Assembly (NCBI GenBank): GCA_001910725.1
Contig: MJGA01000019.1
Coordinates: 496,001 to 560,000, forward strand
Length of the DNA stretch: 64,000 bases
Source of the DNA: Phanerodontia chrysosporium
Taxonomy: Eukaryota; Basidiomycota; Agaricomycetes; Polyporales; Phanerochaetaceae
Direction: 5' to 3'
The notes under the pieces: model-generated
Seen by the model: only the letters and a program-made list of their open reading frames with translations
What the model was told of the DNA's origin: nothing
The model's database searches: none
Part shown: in pieces, positions 40,306-53,019 of the stretch
Layout of the letters: the number at the start of each line of letters is the position of its first letter
Position numbering within the stretch: the stretch's first letter is position 1
Position numbers and translations under genes: made by a program

Positions 40306-42351
40306 ATGTCGGACTTCGGTGCTCCCCCAGTGATTCCTATCGAGTTCCAGCAGTACAAGTACGTCTTCATGACCAGCGTCAGCTCCCCATGTACTCACTT
40401 CCCGTAGCTCGTACATCGAGGATCCGAAATGGCAAAACCGGTTCTCTGCAATTTGGGCGGCCGCGGTTGGCATCGCCATTGCAGCTTCTTTGCCAAGGCT
40501 TTGGCACTCGTTCAGGACGGGCACTGCATACAAGGGTCTCTTCGGTGTTGCGGAACACTTCGACGTGCACGGAGACTACTCTGCAATGAAGCAAGGGCAG
40601 GCGCAAGCCATACCTACGAGACAACGGCGCAATAAGGTCTTTGTAGTTGCAGAGAGCCTTTTGTCGGCGCTGCGGTGGACGCTCCCCGGTATCGAGCTCG
40701 ACTTCGGGCAGAGTGCGTACTCGCGTCCGTCCGTCCGTCCCCGTCCTGACATGCAGCCGCAGTGCTCGTTGTTGTTGGTTACCTGATTAGCGTTCTCGTA
40801 TGCCTGACAATGCACTCGGAGCTCATCTCGAATCCGAACCGCGGTGGCTTCCTCGCACTCGCACAGTTCCCCGTCGTCTTCCTCTTTGCCACAAAGAACA
40901 ACATCCTCTCGGTCCTCCTCGGCCCTGGCGCCGGCTGGGAGAAGCTCAACTATGTGCACCGTTGGTCCGGCCGTGGCCTCTTCATCTGTGCACTCGTCCA
41001 CGGCGCGCTCTGGATCCGGAACCACCTGCAGTATGGTCTCCCCATCCTCGGGCAGCAGAAGGAGACGTCGGGTGTCGCGGCATTTGGCGTCCTCTGCGTC
41101 CTCATCCTCTCCTCGCTGCGCCCCATCCGGAGGCTCTTCTACCAGTTCTTCTTCGTCGTGCAGTAAGTTCTCGATGATTTTCCATTTGTGCCGAAGCTTA
41201 ACCGTCTATGTTCTAGTGTGCTCGCCTTCGTCGCATTCTATGTCACCATATGCTATCACACGATATATGCCGTTCCGTGGATCTTCCCGCCTCTGGCGTT
41301 CTACGGCCTCGACATGCTCATGCGCATGTTCCGGTACAGCGTCAAGGATGCCACGCTCACGCCGATTGACAACGCAATGACTCTTGTAAGGATGCTCCTC
41401 GGTTGTTTACGCATTGGCTTACAAAAACACATAGATTCACATTCACGACTGCGACGCGGGTTGGCAAGCAGGTCAGCACGTCCGCCTGCGCGTATTCTTC
41501 AATGGGCGTCTGTTCGAAGCCCACCCACTCTCCATTGCCAACGCCCCGCCGTCGACGTCTATCCTTGGCTCCCGCAGCATCACGCTTGCGGCTCGTGTCC
41601 GCGGTGATTGGACGTGGGCTCTTAACAACTATGCTCGCGATGAGCAACAACGCCTCTCGCTCGGCAGCGAGAAGCAGCTCGGCACCAAGCTCCCACGAAC
41701 CATTGGTGCACCGGTGCAGGTCATGATCGACGGCGCGTACGGCGGCTGCAGCATCGACCTGGGCGACTACGAGAGCGTGCTCCTCGTCGCGGGCGGCGCC
41801 GGCGCGACGGTGACGCTCGGGCTGCTCGACGACATCGTCGGGCGCTGCCTGCGCCTCGGCCGGCCGCACGGCGAGCGCACGCGCCGCATCGAGTTCGTGT
41901 GGAGCATGCGCTCGTTCGGGTGTCTCGCGTGGTTCGCAGACGCGCTGCGCGAGCTCGCAGACGCGTGTGGCCGCAGCAACGGCGCGCTCGACCTGCACGT
42001 CTCGGCCTTCGTCACCTGCCTGTGCGACCCCGACGCCGTGCCGGACATCGCGAACTGCGACGTGATCGAATCGCGCCCGGACGTCGCCCGCGTCCTCCGC
42101 GCGTTCGTCGCGCCGCCGTCCGCGGCGGAACTCGCGCGCAATGCGTCCGCGAGCTCGGAAGACCGGAGGCGCACGTCTACAACCTCGCGGGCAAGCTCAA
42201 CTGGGTCGGCACCGGCGGCGGCGTCGGCGTATGCGCGAGCGGGCCCGAGGGCCTCATCCGTGCGACGCAAAATGCGGTCGCACGCCTCGGGGCGACGCAG
42301 GGTGTCGCGCTCGGCGGGATTGGCCTGCACACGGAGCTTTTTGCGCTCTAA
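40306..42351 (+). CDS. Ferric/cupric reductase (FRE/NOX-type flavocytochrome b)
   Basis: Plasma-membrane metalloreductase moving electrons from NADPH via FAD and two hemes to extracellular Fe(III) or Cu(II). Exons 40306-40358, 40408-40712, 40763-41162, 41217-41385 and 41435-42351; about 614 aa if one base is restored near 42163. Seen: heme-ligand regions LTMHSELIS, YVHRWSGRGLFICALVHGAL and HVLAFVAFYVTICYH, the FAD-binding segment EAHPLSIAN, the NADPH-binding glycine motif LLVAGGAGATVTLGLL, and the C-terminal NLAGKLNWVGTGGGVGVCAS and GGIGLHTELFAL. The frame break lies between two conserved NADPH-domain parts. Pairing with the upstream Ctr gene suggests a role in copper or iron uptake. Confidence 0.9.
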
Positions 42352-42549
42352 AGCGCGCCTTGTACGACTTAGATGAGGGGAGGGCTCATGGACCCTGTGT
42401 AGCAGTATAGTGTACTTGTAGTTTGTGTGTATGTTACAGCCCTGCGCACCGTCGCGCATTAAATGCATGTCTACACTGCAGGTCCGAGCGGGCCCTGCGA
42501 TACACGGCAGCCGAGTCAGGGGCTGGCGCGTCACACGAAGGTCTGTGCT

Positions 42550-44141
42550 CACCGTCTGATCCCCGTCGACTGGTGTTACTACGCTGTCGTCCTCCGCAAC
42601 GCTCTCATCCGCGCTCCGAGACGTCGCAAAGTCCTCGAGGTCCGCACCGAGGTTGCCGACAAGGGCACTCGACGGTACGCGGAACGCGGGCGCGCTGAAC
42701 TGTGAGAAGCGGCCCTCGCTCGTGTCGGCGTCGGGCGCGGAGCCCGGCGTGCCGCCGCCAAGCTCGCGCAGGTTGAGCATGAAGCGCGAGATGAGCACGG
42801 GTGTGAGGCTGTGTTCGTCAGCTCCAGATGTTGCACGGAAGCAAAAAAAGGGGCAGGACGCACTTGGTGAGGAAGGGCGAGATGTACGACGCTGTCGTCG
42901 AGGCGGTTGCGATGATGGCGATGTTGATAGCGAGGAGCACGCTAGTTATGTGTTAGTAACGGTCTAGGGGGGCGTGTTATGCTTTGCGGTAGAGGCTCAC
43001 AAGAAGTAAATCGTGCCTGACGATCGGACTGAGTGAGCCGGCATGGTCGACAACGCAGGACTCGGAGACGCACCGTCTCGCAGCAGCATCGTCGTAACGT
43101 CGACTTTCATCTTCAGCCGTGCGGCTTCGCGGACTGTGTGGAATGTCTTCACCCATGTGAGTACCAGCACGAGTGCATCGGCGATGATGACAGAGATGCG
43201 CGTCGCGTGGACCACTACGCAGAAGGTAATTAGCCTTGCTGTCAAATATCCACGTTGACGATGATTAATCCTTACGCCTTCGAGAAGATACATGAGTGCG
43301 GGCTAAGCGCAAAATCTAGAGATGCTCACATTTCGTCGGTCTTTGGTGGAACTGGGTCGTCGAGCATACACTGGCCGAGTGGCGGACCAACTAGCACGGG
43401 CCGGAAGACCACAGCCGCAAACTGATATATATGCATTGGTCAGCAGAGCTCAGAGCGGCATAACATGGACGTACAAAATTTGTGCCAACAGGCACGAGGT
43501 TGGGTAGGAGGACCAGGAGAAAAAGGAAGATATTACGGTCCCACATTGCGTATACGCGAAGCGCGGAAAAGACTGTGATGCGCGTCAGCCAGTTCGGATG
43601 GTAGTAGGTGTCGGGACGTACGCGCAAAGACGATGAGCAGCAGCAGCGCCGCACCATCTGTGATTCGTGGTATTACTGTACACCTAGAGAATGAGATAGT
43701 CGATCCCGCTGGACGACCACGAGTGAGGAACGACCTACCACTAACGGCCAACTCGGTCAGCTTTTATTCAGCTCGAAGTTCAAGCGACTCACGCTCTCTG
43801 GAGTTGAGGGCAGAGCTTGCAGGATGATGGATGCAATGAGCAGGTAGCGGTTCATCATGAACAACACAGTCGCCGCGGTCCACTTTCTGCGCCATATCAT
43901 CCTGACTTCATCTTGAAACGTCAGGAGATATTCGTACACCACCAGGGCTGGGTCCTCAATGTCGTAAGCGCATATTCTCGTTGCTGCACTGGCTCAGAAC
44001 ATACCAGTCAGACCGAACTGGATGTAGAATTCTGTTTGACTAAAATCCTCATCAGAGACTCTATATCCGGAGACAGCGAGGGCCGACTCACAGCGTTTGC
44101 AGAAGATCCACAAACTCAGCGAAATCGGCGTCAGCTGACAT
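42550..44141 (-). CDS. DUF6533-type multi-pass membrane protein
   Basis: Function unknown; large basidiomycete family. The first exons are 44092-44141 (MSADADFAEFVDLLQTL), 44005-44039, and one starting at 43947, giving the DUF6533 core: YEYLLTFQDEVRMIWRRKW and TAATVLFMMNRYLLIASII. Then follow ALPSTPES, FSALRVYAMWDRN, PNLVPVGTNF, FCVVVHATRISVIIADALV and WVKTFHTVREAARLKMKVD, then LAINIAIIATASTTASYISP and SRFMLNLRELGG, all in order across small introns. The join near 43700-43780 could not be put in a single phase. The 3' end is uncertain: the open frame runs on beneath the reductase 3' end, so the true stop is probably near 42550. Confidence 0.65.
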
Positions 44142-45153
44142 GGCGTAAGGCTTCAGCTACGCTGCTAGGCTGCTGGCAGCGTCGGATGCCGTAGGTCCAG
44201 CAGACGATTACTCACTCGCAGATTGGCGGAAGGCTCTCGGTGCCGCATTATAAGGGCGCGATACGCACGCCAAGGAGCGCTGTGCCTAGGATCGGCGGTC
44301 CCTCTTTGCATCCCGATGTACCTCGAGCGCGGAGGGCAGCAGTGGAGAGGCGGAACAGAGGATCTTGCGTATATCAGTGAAACAGCGGGAGCAGTCATAG
44401 TTCGGCTTGGCAGCGAGGATCCTGGACGCTATGTCTTACCTCCTGAGTCCTGAGTTCTCCTCCTGCGTCGTCCCTGGTCATCTGTCAGCGGGCGATATGG
44501 GCGTTTGCGCTATAGTATGGGGCCTGAGGGGTGATACGCCGCCGCAATGTCGTTGTCTCACTCTGCGGCACTCGCAGCCCGACGTAGCGGAATTATCAAA
44601 GAGATGGGCGGTGATCTTGGCTAGCAGTGAACCCAAACAATGATAACATGTGCATGGCGGTGCCCAGTCGACCGAAACGAGAGGCCGATTTTCGCTCGTA
44701 TTTCTCGGATGTCTTCTTCGTCAACCTGTCTAGCTCGCCTTGCTTTGAGAGAGGCCCTACTTTGGAGAGAACGGTCATTTGGTGAGAGGTTAACCTTGCG
44801 TATCAACGGTGATCATGTAGCCGTCAAGGTAAGCGTCAAGGATCCGCAACCGCTTGCTGCGGCTTGAACACCATCTAACCGTGGGAAATGTTTCCGATAA
44901 ACGATTGTGAAGTAACTTACATCGGGTTACCTTTCTCGCAACTCGCCGGCACGACGGCACAATATCCACTATATGTCCAGAACACCTAGAAACACAGAAA
45001 GACGAGTATAAACTCTTCGATCTACTAGTCCATTGCCAATGACTACAACCCTTAATCAAGCTACCAGGGAAGAGATAGTACAGCGTATTTCGTGCTTTGA
45101 GCAGCATGTTGACGGTCTCGTGTGCATTGCCGCGATACAATCGTACACCAGCT
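44142..45153. other. intergenic, no gene recognised
   Basis: Upstream of the DUF6533 gene and downstream of the secreted protein gene. Short open frames on both strands have no recognised motif. Confidence 0.4.
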
Positions 45154-45779
45154 TTATGAATCGACACCAGACTGGACACAAGGCTTGTCGTCAATGCAGT
45201 TACCCTGGTTAGGACTCTGCAGGCTGCCTTGCTAGACAAGATAACAGATATCAGCAGTCTGATCGAAGAAATAGGGAATGTGTACTCACGAAGTCATACG
45301 TGCAGGAGCCGGTAGAGTACGCGCATTGGTATCCGGTAAACTGGAAGATGAGGACTCCGGGGTTACCGTCGGTGTCCGGCGGGCAGATGCAGCCATGGTC
45401 TTTGGTGCACGGCGCGGCACTTGACAATTGGTCTGGGACGGGTTTACAAGCGAGCCGGTCTGGTGGTCGATTTTCGTCAGCCGGCTGGTTTCAAAACGCA
45501 CAACAGTGAAAATACAGACCGCGTCGTCCCACGTACAGGCGCCACCAGGGTATGCGCACTGGAAGCCGGGAAGACGTTCACCAGGACGCCCTGCTCGCCG
45601 GTCGTGTCGAGAGGGCACTCGCAGTCGCCTCCACCACCGAAGCAGGCGAAGGCGACGTTCTGGCCGGTGAGCGCACGCTTGTGAATCGCAGGGTTGGGTG
45701 AGCGGATACCCGGGGAGAACGCTTGCGCGACGACGCCAAGGGATGCGACGACAACGAGGACGTTGGTGAAGGAGAACAT
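45154..45779 (-). CDS. Small secreted Cys-rich tandem-repeat protein
   Basis: Function unknown; effector-like or wall-associated by appearance. Exons 45520-45779, 45290-45459 and 45154-45231; about 169 aa if two bases are restored (near 45566 and 45420). A signal peptide is clear (MFSFTNVLVVVASLGVVAQA), followed by a possible Kex2-like KR. Two repeats share the pattern C.C P.DT.G..GVL...F.G.QCAY..G.CT.D: the first with CECPLDTTGEQGVLVNVFPG, the second with CICPPDTDGNPGVLIFQFTG. Each repeat is followed by an intron at the same place and by a GSL..P.Q.NC segment (TGSLVNPSQTNC and QGSLQSPNQGNC). This suggests an exon duplication. Ten or more Cys imply disulfides. Confidence 0.75.
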
Positions 45780-48700
45780 CGCTGGATATGTGCTTGGTTG
45801 ACTAGCTACAGATGTGTGACTGCACTTGCGTTGCTGGTATGTTCGTTGCTGAACGTCGAGGCTTTATATATGCTCGTGTCTCCGTGCAGCCGCTGAGCTG
45901 AACTGATGCGTCCAACCTGAAAGGGAGATTGGGAATACCTGCAGATGAGACGCGTCGCGGTGACCGGTCCAGCTGGCGCGAAAGGTGTGCAGATGCCAGA
46001 CGATAGCGATTGACAGGTCTGTGCCTGAGACGATTCGATACCGTATAGCGAGAGCTCATGCGCTTCCAGCCGGCCTTCGATGCTTCGAACTGGACCCGGA
46101 AGTATTCCCGTTCTCGACCGTGAATACGGAACCTGACTCGTCGTGAGAGCGGCATACAATGCAGGGTCGAAGGCTAGGTGCACTCCGCGACCATGCTCGG
46201 AGGTAGAATACCGCCTACGCGTCTTCGAGACGCACCTGCAACAACATCAGGGAGCCAGCGCACGCCCGATGTATGTGAGCTGTGCCAGCGCGTCGTACAT
46301 ACAGCGCGATTACGTCCTCTGCAGCGACTTCGTATTCGAAATGAGTATCTTAGACGTGCATAAAACTCGCGAGGATGCAAATAAGCTATGTCTTTGTGCG
46401 GTTGCGCCACTGCAGACAAAGCATAATGAGTACCCTGCCAGGCGCTGCAGCGGTTATGGACTGACCGCCACGGCTTAACCCCGATGGCACAGTCAACGGA
46501 GATGATTGCACCGCGTGGCATAGGCAGATATGCACGACGTCACCGCGAGGGATGATTCCAACAGGATTCGGTTGGATCGATATCGAGACGAGCTGGACAG
46601 ACCGCGAGTACGCTCTCAACGCAGACGACAGCCAGGAACGGGTGGCAAGATTGGCGAGGAATGGTTTCAACAACGCAGGTGCGTGAAAGGCATAGAGGAA
46701 TCCATTCAGAGAGCGGCAATCTTCAGGCACGGCACATCCTCGTATCTGGAGCAGAATGCGACCTCGAACGTTCCTGCCCGGGAATAATGCAGGAGCGAGG
46801 CAGGCCTGAGAAAACCCCTTGGAAATCTGCATCAGAATACACGCGCTTTAAGCTTTGGAGGTCCATAAAGCGTACCTCCGTTCAGTAAAGGAAGCTTCCT
46901 GCGCAGCACCAGCGGTTACTACGATCTGCTTCTCTCCACATCGAGAGCTGAACGGTGACTGGGACTGGCTGCAAGCGTATCCGGACTTGGTTGCGCGTTG
47001 TCTGGAGACGCCGAAAGAAAGTTGCGTCAAAGGCACACAGGCGCCAGTTGAGTGAAATACCTACGCAAGTCTTCGGTCGCCTAGCTATCGTATGGATGCA
47101 TGACTGGGCATGGCGAGACTGAAACAGACGCTGTGTACAGCCTTCATGCGCCTTGTCCGGCCCATGTCGGTCGTAGGGAGTTCGGATGCGGCTGATAAGT
47201 CACTGCCAGTCGATGGGAGTGTATGGTATGCGAATGTCGTGTTGGAGATACGCGGTGTTCGGTGCGCTCTTGCTTTCCGACGGAGTTCCGCCATGTCGAC
47301 GAAGCGGGCGCTGGTGACGACCGAAAATCCAGGGATGTAGCAAGATGACCGTCTTCGGAACACATCGCAGGTATGGTCCTACCGGTGACGATCTGCCCGG
47401 AGACGCATGTTGAGCAGGTGTTCTGCATCCATTCCTTGCGCATGCAGTAAAATATCCAACAAACATGCACTGAATGTGGGGGCTCACGGTTACATAGGAA
47501 TTCATGATAGTATAGTATGACAAAGGCTCCCAGTACGGCGCTCAACCATCCGTCGATGGACATGGATAGGTCAACTTCGACGCGGCCTCGTTTCTTCAGG
47601 GTGGATAGCCTTCAACTAGTCCCGTCAAAGGCGGTGATATGTTTACACATAATGATGTCGTAGACCGCACCCGGAAATGAGGCTACATGTGTTGCCTACG
47701 GTCATTATAGACCGTGGCGGAGAAGAGATGATCGAACAGTAAGCTAGACTATAGTCAGTAAATGGACGAAGAAACTAGAGTATCATCAGAGGACATACCA
47801 TCAAGCGTCCAACGTCAACACCAGGTCCATGTACTCAAAGATTCGGCAGGACGTGCATCTAGCCCGGCTCTATTAGGGAGAGCGTCGGCCGCTCGCCCGG
47901 CGAAGTTTGAAGATACCTGTACCGCTTGATGACGATACCCTGCTGAATTCGATGAGGAAAACAAGGTAAGACGTCTCGCTGTTTACTCCCACTGAACGCT
48001 CACATTGGAGGCATCTGACTATGTTGCCCATATCAGCAGCGTCACAAGACCACCATAACTCGTCCGATCTTGTCGCAGCAACGGGGGGCAGTTCGTGGTT
48101 TGTAGGTGGTGTACAGCAGAGATGGTGGGGACTGACAAGGTGGGAAATGCGACGAGAAGAGATAAGAGCGTTTTCCCGGGCGTCCTTGCGTGGACCGATT
48201 GACTCAGGTGAGTAGCGAATGGCGATAGTTTCGCGGCAGAAGCTGCTACATTCGTGGTAGCCTTATGTAGTGATCAGTCTCTGTAACTGAGTCTGGCAAT
48301 TACATGGGACTACTCAAGAGCCACCTGACGTGCGGTTTCCGAGATGGTGAGTCGCGGCTGTTCGGATGATGTTGACTCTGACTTCTGCCTGTTAAGAGGA
48401 TCTGTTCAACTCAGTGTGAACTGATATGTCGCCGTCGTAGTGCTTACGGAACAGCCATCTGCGAAGCATTGAGCAAACGTATACGACGGCTCATTCTAGG
48501 CGCGTTGCATCATACGCGGCTACACGCGGCTAGAGGCGGGCTGCAAACAACGCCTAGTTGATCATTTCCTCGTTTGGCTGTGAACGACACCTAGATTGCG
48601 AGAATGAAGATCAGTGCGCTTTGTATGGTGTTGTGAGTGATGTCTACGTCATGCAATGCAGTCGAAATACCAGTTGTAGGTTCTGCGACCTCAGCCGGGT

Positions 48701-49730
48701 CGCCTTGCCATGATACCGAGGGTAGAACTCAGCTGGTTGACGCGGTTGGACTCCGTGACGGGCAGAACGCACGCGGCTGAGTAGTCACTACAGAAGCGAT
48801 GATAAACTTCGGAAAGTTGGATTTTCGAGATCTACTTTGCCTCCTTTGTGCACGTTTATACCGATGGCTTGGGTGAACAGGTGCGACCGCGTACAAAGGC
48901 CTTGGCCGGTGCTTGACAGTATATATGCGTGTTGCATTTATACTTGTCCCCAAGAGCTGGGACACATGCGAGCCTATATTTCAAATCCTATATTCCTCTC
49001 ATTAGAATTGAAGTATAGAAGGGTTCATGAGAGCAACGCACGAGAAAGTTGGAAACCAGAAGACTTTGAACATGTGCAGCGACAGGTCGTTCAATGAAGC
49101 ATGGAGACTTGACCTCGCCGGCCCGCGGTGCACCTCTTCGCAAGTATGTGTTCACTTGATATTAAGAGATTGCAGTATTCCAACAGTTGCAGTAGCCTTG
49201 TCAACGTCTGAAAGCGGGACAAGGTGGCGGACGGGACAACGTCTTTTTCTCAAGCGCCTGCGAGTTTAACGTCAGTTTCCCCAGTTGGCAAGTGCGGCAG
49301 ATGCCGACAGTGCGCGACAGGGGTTCTGGAGCCAAAGATATCTGTAGTGACCTTGATAGCTAATATGACATGCGTCGTTCGAGCGAGAGTAGTCGTGCAG
49401 TCAGAGACAATGCAGTCTAATATGCATGGAATCAAGCACGCTAGGAACTAGGGGCAAACGAATAAGTCAACATCAACCACTCAGACCTCAACTTCCCGCC
49501 ATCTGAGTCCGGGTGCGACGGAGCTGAACCAACATGTTCTACGCGTCGGACACACACGGTCAAAGCTGGACTTCGCTAGTTTGAGCACCTGGTCATTGTC
49601 AATAACGCGAGAATATACAGCGATGTAAATACTACAGAACATATAGTTGTCCAAAAGAAACTCTATCAGCATGAACAGCGGACTCGGGAGATAATACAGA
49701 CGGCGCCTTCTAGCTATGAGCCGGCAACGT
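45780..49730. other. 4 kb gene-poor region
   Basis: The longest stretch without a supportable gene. The 47144-47563 minus frame begins MSIDGWLSAVLGAFVILYY, one hydrophobic segment, and another minus frame near 47085-47363 is Arg/Ser-rich. Together they could be remains of a membrane protein gene, but no family was recognised. No terminal repeats or transposase motifs were seen. Confidence 0.4.
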
Positions 49731-52178
49731 TCACAGCCGTCGGTTCTGGTCGAGAGCCTCGAGGGCGGCATGTGTGCGGATGTGAACAGCGTTCTGTAAG
49801 TCAATTCAGCATACGCAGATACCGACGGAACACCGTAAACTGACCTCCATACTGTACTTGCCCTATAACGGATACAAATCAGCCCAGGAACATCACGAAC
49901 CAATGCTGTCGCATACCTTGCGCGAAGCCGGTGGCTGCTCAAGAGGTTTGCCTGACATCACGAGGTCCAGGTGCTTGCGAGCCCCGGCGACGTCACCCTT
50001 GCACGCCAAGAGGCGACCTAGCTCGTAATCTGCGAACCAGTTCATGGTGAGCCATAGCGTCCATGATGACGCATATCAAGAAACGACACGCACGTGCGTA
50101 GTAGAGCAGGTAGTGGTCGTACTCGATATTCTGAGCGTCATTTATGATGGCCTGGAAGGCCGCTAGGGCACGAGCCTCAGCGTCTGCCTTCAGCTCTGCG
50201 CTCTCCTCGGTGACGTCTGCGGCGTCCGGATCCTGCACAAGCTCTCAGCAACGATTGAGACGCTAGAAGAAGGACACTGACTGGGTACGCGAGATAGCGC
50301 AGGCATATTCCTTGCAAGAAGTTCGCGAGACAGCGGTCATCCCAGTACCCTTTGCCACCCTCGTACTGTGCGGGATCACCATTGCAAGCCTTGACCTTTG
50401 CGAGTGTCGCGTCAATCTGGGGGAGCATCTTCTCCTTCAAGACGTGACGCGGCGCATGGGCGATCGCGAGGAACGTATACGCGAACTCCAGTCCAGCAAG
50501 CGCAAGCCGCCGCCTTGCGACTCGAACTTGCGCGCCTTCCTCGCAACAAATTTCTGTCGCACGGTGAGACACTTTCGAGGATTTGTGTCGTAATGCGCAC
50601 CTCGAGTGGTATTGACTTGCCCGCGATGCGTTGACGCAGGTTGGGCACCTCATGCATGAGACGCTCGGCCTCCTTCCGGGCCTCTTCGCCGCCAGCCTCG
50701 AGCAGGCAAACGGCTGTGCCGTACGCGTACGTTGCCTTAGACCACTGCACCGCTCGTCAGCGGGGCTCCGTCGGTGTGAAGAGCGTGAGCATACCGTAGC
50801 TTCCGCGTAGAGGTTCCGCCAGCATTCGAGTGAGGCGGAATGTCCCAAAGTGCCAGGTTGGCGATGCTCATCTCCCAGAACGAGATATGATGCAGATTCC
50901 GATACTGGTTCTGCACCTCCATTGCGCGCTTGTAGTACCCAAGAGCTTCCTGTGGCTGTCCGCGGCACAGCTTCAGGCGGCCCTGGCCAAACAAGAAGAA
51001 CACGCCTGAAGGCTGTTAGCATAAGTTTGCAACCTCAAAGCGTGAAACCTACCGTTGGGATAGCGTGTGATGTTGTAATTGAGGATCTTCTCTGCCATGC
51101 CCATGTCGACACCATCGAAGGTGAACGCAGAGAACACGAGATGGAAGATAATCAGAGACATGTCGCAGATTGTTCGCCGGACGCCCTCTTCTCTGCACAC
51201 AGTTAGGTCAAGCTACGCTTACATGTGTAGGACTGCGTACCGGAACCTATCAGAGGCCCGTCCGAGTTCTGAGTCCAACCACCGGCCTTGTAGAGGGTTT
51301 GCAGGCCTACGTGGCGATCGCCCTTGTAGCCGAAGAGCTCAATAAGCGCAAGCAGCCTCGACGGCATCATCGACAGCATGAGGTTTGACATGCCGACGCC
51401 GAGATACACGCCGGAGCGGAAGTGCGCGTCGATGGAGGCGTCGTGTCCACCAGGCGCAGCAGCATCGGCTTCTTCCAGGAACTTGCCTAAGACGCGGTAC
51501 GTATTGAACGCAGTACGCATGTTGAGACTGGTCGAGAGTCAGCTACAGAAGCTCAGACCTCACTCGACATAACACTCACGCTTCCTTGATGAACGCAAAC
51601 CAGTCGCCAGAGTACGCGATGCCCACGAGAGCCTTCTCAAACAGAGTTTCAGCATACACGAGCTCAGCATGCCTCTCGACGTCTGTCATGGTCTTCACGA
51701 AGCCGACGCCGGACGTGTTCAGGGAGCCAATAACGAGGCCTGCGAGCCTGGTAGGTAGCGCGGCACTGCGCTTCCGGTGCTGCTGCGCAACGGCGTGACC
51801 GTGTTTGACATGTCCAATGGCTGCGAGAAGATCCTGAGACAGAAGTTAGGGCTGTTCAATGCGTTGAAATGCACAGGCGCACCTCGTCCTCGAATGACAT
51901 CAAGCCCTTCACACACTGTATGAGTCCATATCCCGTGGCGAAGTAGAGACGTTCTCTGCCCGATCGGTGAGAAAAGCCAGGGCAGAGACACGGGGTACGC
52001 ACTTCTTGGGATCGCTCTTGTTACAGTACTCCTCAGACTCGATCATTTGTGAGGCGAGGAAGAGGTGCAGCGCGTATGCGATGCCCGGGAGGTCGCTCAA
52101 CGCTTTCTTCGGTGTGTACGGCACCTCTGGCGGCGGCGGCTCCTTGAGCCAGCCTGGTGTAGAGTGCTCCGCGGCCAT
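49731..52178 (-). CDS. IML2: Iml2/TTC39-family TPR protein
   Basis: Yeast Iml2 acts in clearing inclusion bodies and interacts with lipid droplets and the mitochondrial outer membrane; the role here is inferred from the family. Twelve exons: 52003-52178, 51883-51955, 51580-51833, 51241-51527, 51053-51190, 50795-51005, 50601-50744, 50282-50553, 50094-50232, 49917-50029, 49845-49862 (18 nt) and 49731-49793; about 629 aa if two bases are restored (near 50835 and 50508). Seen: FLFGQGRLKLCRGQPQEAL, LHHISFWEMSIANLALWD, KFVARKARKF, YTFLAIAHAPRHVLKEKML, YELGRLLACKGDVAGARKHL, and the typical C-terminus NAVHIRTHAALEALDQNRRL. TPR-like helical repeats run through the second half. Confidence 0.9.
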
Positions 52179-53019
52179 GATGGTGTGTCTGATCTAGTCT
52201 GCGACCGTGGTCGTGGTTGTAGATGGGCGTGAAGGCTGTCCTTGGGCGCTGAACAATTCGGAGGACGCCCAGCACGGCGACGTCGGTGGGTTGTGTCGAG
52301 ATTTAGGGCCTCAACAATGAAGCCAAAGTCATGCAGAGAAGAAAACAAGGTATATAGAGCAATAAATTAAGCAGAGGAGGTGAGTGAGAAGTCGTGGAGA
52401 AAGACAAGTCTCAGTTCGGCCGAGGCGGACGTTTTGCCGCGGCGCCCGCCTTCTTCCATATGTGGATATGTGGCGCCCTCAATCCCGCCACATAGCCATA
52501 TTGGGGTGCGGCGGGGCGCCCGAACGATAGCGAACCGCTAGCGAGCAGCCAGCTACGTCTATGGGGGACTGTTGGACCTTGTAGGGAGTTACACCATCAG
52601 TGCGCGAGAATGCTATCACAGTGTACTTGTTCGACTTTCCATAAAGCATTGGCTACATCAGATGCAAGCCGCGAGCAGCAGCTACCCAGAGTTCATCTGC
52701 ATATCATTAGATTGCATATAACAGATCTACCGTGCATGCATGACTTGTGAGATATGGTACTGTACAGACAACCGAATACATCCGAAAAATGACGAGCGTG
52801 ACGAGACGTCTAATAATTAATAACTCGTGACGAGCATGCCCAAGACGAAGTTCCAAAGCAAAGGCGGTATCAAGAGGGAGAGAGGAACAGAACAACGGGT
52901 GCGAAGAGCATGACAGAAAGCAACAACAACGTAGGCAGAAGATGAGATGGAACGAAACGACCGGAAAGGAATGGCACATCGAACGAACGAATGGCGGATT
53001 AAACGAATGACGAGGAGGA
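52179..53019. other. intergenic, no gene recognised
   Basis: 5' flank of IML2 and 3' flank of the coiled-coil gene. A polypyrimidine-like minus-strand stretch at 52840-52990 reads as spurious open frames; nothing else was seen. Confidence 0.4.

Noticed and set aside
49481..49942. 154-codon minus-strand open frame past the IML2 end
   Set aside because: It overlaps the last IML2 exons in another frame and has no conserved sequence. The IML2 C-terminus is read in the proper frame by two small exons.
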